DNA from: Erysipelotrichaceae bacterium
GTDB lineage: Bacteria > Bacillota_I > Bacilli_A > Erysipelotrichales > Erysipelotrichaceae
Assembly (NCBI GenBank): GCA_017561615.1
Contig: JAFZBT010000165.1
Span: forward strand, 1-8,042
DNA length: 8,042 nt
Reading direction: 5' to 3'
Shown here: piece after piece, positions 5,612 through 8,042 of the stretch
Numbering within the stretch: the stretch's first letter is position 1
How the letters are laid out: each line of letters starts with the position of its first letter
Made by a program: the position numbers and the translations under genes
The notes under the pieces: generated by a model
Database searches by the model: none
What the model saw: the letters and a program-made list of their open reading frames with translations, nothing else
What the model was told of the DNA's origin: nothing

Positions 5612-6844
5612 TTAATCATTTCTGTTGATGATGTCAATGATGAAGTCAACGCACAGCTTGGCGGCCTGACCGGTCTCGTAGCAGCCCTTATCCTTCAGGA
5701 AGGCCTCAACGCCTTCAGCGTAAGGCGCCGGGTCAAATGAAGCAATGTTTGCCAGCACCTCAGCGTTGGTGCGGGCAATCGGGAACGGGGTAGTTTCAAT
5801 CGGATAGTAGAAACCTCTTCCGCCTTCATAATCGCTGAGATCCGGAGCATAGATGAATATCGGCTTTCTTCTCAGAATATAATCATATGGCCAGCTGGAG
5901 TAATCTGACATGCCGATGTCGGCAGCGGCCAGCAGGTCCTGCATGTCCGGGTAGAGAGTTCCGTTCAGTATGTGGTCATTGTAGGTAAGCTGGTTGGCTT
6001 TGGCTTTGTCCTTGTAGTGGAGCCGGACGATTACATACCACTTGCCTCCGAAACGGTTGGTCAGCGCTTTATGGACAGCCTCGTAGTCCAGATCAAACTG
6101 ATAATCACCGGTGTTTTCCCGGAAGGTGGGAGCGTACATGAAGATGTTGCAGGGCTCTTCCAGGTGATAGAATTCCAGCACTTTCTTTCGGTGCTCTTTA
6201 CACAGATCTTCATTCATCAGCAGGTCATTTCTTGGGTGGCCGATCTTAAGGAAGGGTACGCCTTTCCAGAAAGTCTGCGTGAAGACTTCCTCATCATAAG
6301 TGCTATTGGTGATTATGTAATCGGTAACGTTTCGGCACAAAGAGGCTCTATGCATCCAGTGGGCATTTCCTGACAGTTTCTTAATGCCCATGCTGCCGTG
6401 CCAGGTGTTGATGTAAACCTGTCCGTTTTTCTTGGGGACATCAAACCATACGCAGTTCAGCGCATTGTCGATCCAGATTCTAGCGCTGGCCTGCTCATTG
6501 ATCATCTCCAATGATCCTCTCCTAACTAGTTTTATTTCTTTGGGGAAATAAGTCGGTTCTGCTTTCGTGGAGGCTGGAATTGCCCAGACAATATCAAGAT
6601 CAAGATTTCTCTTCAAAAGTTCATCAACAATGTATTTGGGGTTACAGCTGTACGAATTGTCATAAGTCATTACGAAAACCTTGTTGTTTTGAATATTGAT
6701 ACCAGGTACGTATAGTCTTTTTGCGATTAAAGACAGCACTTTGTCTATCAGTTTTCTGGCTGATTGAAACGGATTGGTAATCTTGTTATGTATTTTCCGT
6801 ATTAGCGTTCCTTCTAATAGAAGTCTTATGATTTTTTCTTTCAA
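5612..6844 (-). CDS. CDP-glycerol glycerophosphotransferase-like protein (TagB/TagF family)
   Basis: Enzymes of this family transfer glycerol phosphate (or ribitol phosphate in relatives) from a CDP-linked donor onto a lipid-linked acceptor at the inner face of the membrane, building teichoic-acid-type polymers. The 410-residue protein has the Glyphos_transf signatures: NTWHGSMGIKKL with H149, SLCRNVTDYIITNS (168-181), GHPRNDLL (202-209), FMYAPTFREN (235-244), VRLHYKDK with H276, and DMQDLLAAADIGMSDYSSWPYDY (300-322). Both histidines thought catalytic in TagF are kept. The basic N-terminus (MKEKIIRLLL…) may lie against the membrane. The start is TTG at 6844, with AGGAGGA (6851-6857) 6 nt upstream; the ATG at 6860-6858 is out of frame. 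Donor and acceptor cannot be told from sequence; primase, polymerase and capsule transferases share these motifs. No tagA, tagD or ABC transporter gene is in the window. Confidence 0.88.
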   Translation of the reverse strand: MKEKIIRLLLEGTLIRKIHNKITNPFQSARKLIDKVLSLIAKRLYVPGINIQNNKVFVMTYDNSYSCNPKYIVDELLKRNLDLDIVWAIPASTKAEPTYFPKEIKLVRRGSLEMINEQASARIWIDNALNCVWFDVPKKNGQVYINTWHGSMGIKKLSGNAHWMHRASLCRNVTDYIITNSTYDEEVFTQTFWKGVPFLKIGHPRNDLLMNEDLCKEHRKKVLEFYHLEEPCNIFMYAPTFRENTGDYQFDLDYEAVHKALTNRFGGKWYVIVRLHYKDKAKANQLTYNDHILNGTLYPDMQDLLAAADIGMSDYSSWPYDYILRRKPIFIYAPDLSDYEGGRGFYYPIETTPFPIARTNAEVLANIASFDPAPYAEGVEAFLKDKGCYETGQAAKLCVDFIIDIINRND

Positions 6845-6850
6845 GACAGG

Positions 6851-6857
6851 TCCTCCT
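6851..6857 (-). promoter_or_regulatory. Shine-Dalgarno supporting the TTG start of the glycerophosphotransferase
   Basis: AGGAGGA on the - strand is 6 nt before the TTG at 6844-6842. No in-frame ATG is nearby, and the first residues MKEKIIRLLL fit a real N-terminus. Confidence 0.8.
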
Positions 6858-6890
6858 CATCCATTGAAAACATGTGGCGAGTTACTCACT

Positions 6891-6896
6891 GTTATA
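6891..6896 (-). promoter_or_regulatory. Possible -10 element for the glycerophosphotransferase gene
   Basis: TATAAC on the - strand matches the -10 consensus at five of six positions and would start transcription about 40 nt before the gene. The best -35 candidate (TTAGTT, spacer 18) is poor, so the gene could instead be read through from the EIIA gene. Confidence 0.3.
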
Positions 6897-6901
6897 ATCT
6901 G

Positions 6902-6924
6902 AAAAATGAAACTTAACTAAGTTT
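6902..6924 (-). terminator. Weak terminator candidate after the PTS EIIA gene
   Basis: On the - strand AAACTTA-GT-TAAGTTT (6924-6909) overlaps the EIIA stop codon and is followed by CATTTTT. The stem is short and AT-rich, so termination would be leaky. Confidence 0.4.
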
Positions 6925-7414
6925 ATGCGATAATTTCACCTTCATTGTAAAAGCTGTCTGCTTTGAAATTGAATTCACGTTCTGCAGGATTTTCGCTGAT
7001 AATCAGCATGGTGATGGGGCTGTATCCCAGTTCCTCTATCAGTTCCGGATCGATCTTGACAATTGGCTGGCCAGCTTTCACGATATCTCCCTGTTTGGCA
7101 AGAACTTTAAAACCTTTGCCTTTCAGGTTTACGGTGTCAATTCCCACATGGATCAGAAAACCGGTTCCGTCAGCTGCTCTGACCGCATAGGCATGACCGG
7201 TCGGAAACAGCACTTCCAAAGTGCCGTTAGCAGGCGCAACAGCCCGATAGCCAGTTGGCTTGATGGCGAGGGTCTTTCCCAACATTTCCTGAGCAAAGAC
7301 AGGATCGGGAATGTCAGCATTCCTAACGAATTTGCCGGTCACCGGAGCGACAACATCGCTGTCTTCATATGTTTTGAGTTCTTTATTTCCAAACAGTTTG
7401 TCAAATAAACCCAT
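6923..7414 (-). CDS. PTS system EIIA component, glucose family (single domain)
   Basis: This is a cytoplasmic phosphocarrier that takes phosphate from HPr and passes it to an EIIB domain of a sugar permease; it may also act as a regulator. The 163-residue protein aligns along its length with E. coli EIIA-Glc: MGLFDKLFG start, DVVAPVTGKFV (20-30), AIKPTG (50-55), H74 and the phosphorylated H89 in FLIHVGIDTVNLKGKGF. Both active-site histidines are present. It is a stand-alone domain, so it should serve separately encoded EIIBC permeases, none of which is in the window. The start is the ATG at 7414, supported by AAAGGA (7424-7429). An in-frame TTG at 7432 would swallow that site and add six residues foreign to the family. 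The neighbouring glycerophosphotransferase is not an obvious functional partner. Confidence 0.9.
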   Translation of the reverse strand: MGLFDKLFGNKELKTYEDSDVVAPVTGKFVRNADIPDPVFAQEMLGKTLAIKPTGYRAVAPANGTLEVLFPTGHAYAVRAADGTGFLIHVGIDTVNLKGKGFKVLAKQGDIVKAGQPIVKIDPELIEELGYSPITMLIISENPAEREFNFKADSFYNEGEIIA

Positions 7415-7423
7415 ATTATTAAT

Positions 7424-7429
7424 TCCTTT
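7424..7429 (-). promoter_or_regulatory. Shine-Dalgarno fixing the EIIA start
   Basis: AAAGGA on the - strand lies 9 nt before the ATG at 7414. It selects this ATG over the in-frame TTG at 7432, which would lie upstream of the site. Confidence 0.7.
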
Positions 7430-7448
7430 CAATGAATGTCTTTATTTC

Positions 7449-7477
7449 ATTATAACAACAAACACTTTGTTTTGACA
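7449..7477 (-). promoter_or_regulatory. Promoter of the PTS EIIA gene (extended -10)
   Basis: On the - strand TATAAT (7454-7449) is a perfect -10 preceded by TG plus one base (7457-7455), an extended -10 element. The hexamer 17 nt further upstream (TGTCAA, 7477-7472) is a poor -35, which the extended element may compensate. A dyad AACAAA-N3-TTTGTT (7457-7471) fills the spacer and could be an operator. The start of transcription would be about 7442. Confidence 0.55.
7457..7471. repeat. Dyad within the EIIA promoter spacer
   Basis: AACAAA (7457-7462) and TTTGTT (7466-7471) are inverted copies with 3 nt between. The position between -35 and -10 is typical of repressor sites, but the dyad does not match the cre consensus and the region is AT-rich. 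Confidence 0.3.
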
Positions 7478-7545
7478 CTTAACCCATAAACATTACTAGC
7501 GAAAGAATCAGAAAGAAAAGGTGATGCACAAAACTATGTCCAAAC

Positions 7546-7574
7546 TTGTTTATGATTTCAGCTTTTCCTATAAT
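7546..7574 (+). promoter_or_regulatory. Promoter of the glycosyltransferase gene
   Basis: TTGTTT (7546-7551) and a perfect TATAAT (7569-7574) are separated by 17 nt, the best spacing for a housekeeping sigma factor. Transcription would begin near 7581, about 55 nt before the gene. It diverges from the EIIA promoter. Confidence 0.55.
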
Positions 7575-7636
7575 TATCTTATATAGATGAAGAATAATGC
7601 GATGATAGCGTGTCTTATTACTTGTGGGGGTATAGT

Positions 7637-8042
7637 ATGGAAGAGGATCGTATGGTTTCAATAGTTGTTCCTGTTTATAATGTTCAGGCATACTTGCAAG
7701 AAACGCTAGATTGCCTCTGTAATCAATCATATTCTAATATAGAGATTATCTGTGTTAATGATGGATCTACAGACGAATCTCTTGATGTTTTAAACACAAA
7801 TGCAAAAAAAGACTCTAGAATACGAGTCTATAATCAACCAAATGCAGGCGCCGGAGCAGCGAGAAACTATGGTTTAAAGCAAATCAAAGGAGAATATGTT
7901 CTGTTTTTTGATTCTGACGACTTGTGTTCGCCGGATTTAATTCAGAAAACAGTTAATAAAGCCATTGATACGGATGCTGACATAGTAGCATATAATTACG
8001 TAAAGTTTTATGAAGACGGAACGGAAATGCCTTTTTCAGGGA
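7637..8042 (+). CDS. Family 2 glycosyltransferase, 3' partial
   Basis: The window shows the first 135 residues. They contain the GT-A fold core: MVSIVVPVYNVQAYL (6-20), IEIICVNDGSTDESLDVL (35-52) with D42 for nucleotide-sugar binding, NAGAGAARNYGL (69-80) and the metal-binding FFDSDD (D92-D95). Such enzymes add sugars to cell-surface polysaccharides, glycolipids or teichoic-acid chains, at the cytoplasmic side of the membrane. The ATG at 7637 follows a G-rich stretch (7626-7630) by 6 nt. The ATG at 7652 with GAGG (7643-7646) is a credible alternative and would give the more usual MVSIVVPVYN start. The gene is AT-richer than the left part of the window and has its own promoter. It runs off the end, so the C-terminal domains and acceptor specificity are not visible. 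Confidence 0.9.
   Translation, partial: MEEDRMVSIVVPVYNVQAYLQETLDCLCNQSYSNIEIICVNDGSTDESLDVLNTNAKKDSRIRVYNQPNAGAGAARNYGLKQIKGEYVLFFDSDDLCSPDLIQKTVNKAIDTDADIVAYNYVKFYEDGTEMPFSG

Noticed and set aside
7415..7432. TTG at 7432 as the EIIA start.
   Set aside because: The AAAGGA site lies inside that extension, and the family's MGLFDKLFG start begins at 7414.
7472..7499. Perfect TTGACA on the + strand as a -35 for the glycosyltransferase.
   Set aside because: The best -10 at 16 nt (TACTAG) is poor; the pair TTGTTT-N17-TATAAT closer to the gene fits much better.
7479..7730. Open frame on the - strand (83 codons) across the divergent region.
   Set aside because: It covers both promoter candidates and the start of the glycosyltransferase, and has no family resemblance.
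1..8042. tRNA, rRNA, CRISPR array, transposase or long terminal repeats.
   Set aside because: I scanned for cloverleaf-like ends, regularly spaced repeats, insertion-sequence genes and paired terminal repeats and saw none.

Overview
The window looks like chromosomal DNA from a Bacillota (Firmicutes) bacterium, possibly a gut member of the Erysipelotrichales or Clostridia. The lineage guess rests on gene families, strong GGAGG-type ribosome binding sites and two TTG starts next to such sites; no RNA gene is present to fix it.

Left block (1 to about 4207, + strand, visibly GC-rich, tightly packed). Three genes form a probable operon. The first is the 3' part of a TetM/EF-G-like translational GTPase whose C-terminus carries a NYN/PIN-type RNase domain of the YacP/Rae1 family. 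It is followed 15 nt later by a long AlaX-type alanyl-tRNA editing hydrolase with a DHHA1 domain, and 31 nt after that by rarA (mgsA), an AAA+ ATPase of replication-fork maintenance. As given, rarA is split by a 1-nt frameshift at a short G run near 3632-3635. The block is about translation quality control and genome maintenance. A 9-bp hairpin straddles the rarA stop codon.

Transition (4208 to 5004). A membrane-anchored NERD-domain protein follows on the + strand in a less GC-rich style. After it comes a convergent intergenic stretch with overlapping AT-rich palindromes.

Right block (5005 to 8042, lower GC, mostly - strand). Reading leftward from the divergent promoter region near 7450-7580 are a single-domain PTS EIIA protein of the glucose family, a CDP-glycerol glycerophosphotransferase-like (TagB/TagF family) enzyme, and an unrecognised 172-residue protein in AT-rich DNA. 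Diverging from these on the + strand is the 5' part of a family 2 glycosyltransferase running off the window. The two transferases suggest the edge of a cell-surface polymer or teichoic-acid-like locus, an accessory type of region.

Most interesting points: the fusion of an A-site-binding GTPase to a nuclease family whose characterised member cleaves mRNA in the ribosomal A site; the rarA frameshift; and the unrecognised AT-rich gene behind the CDP-glycerol transferase. No complete novel multi-gene system could be established from sequence alone.
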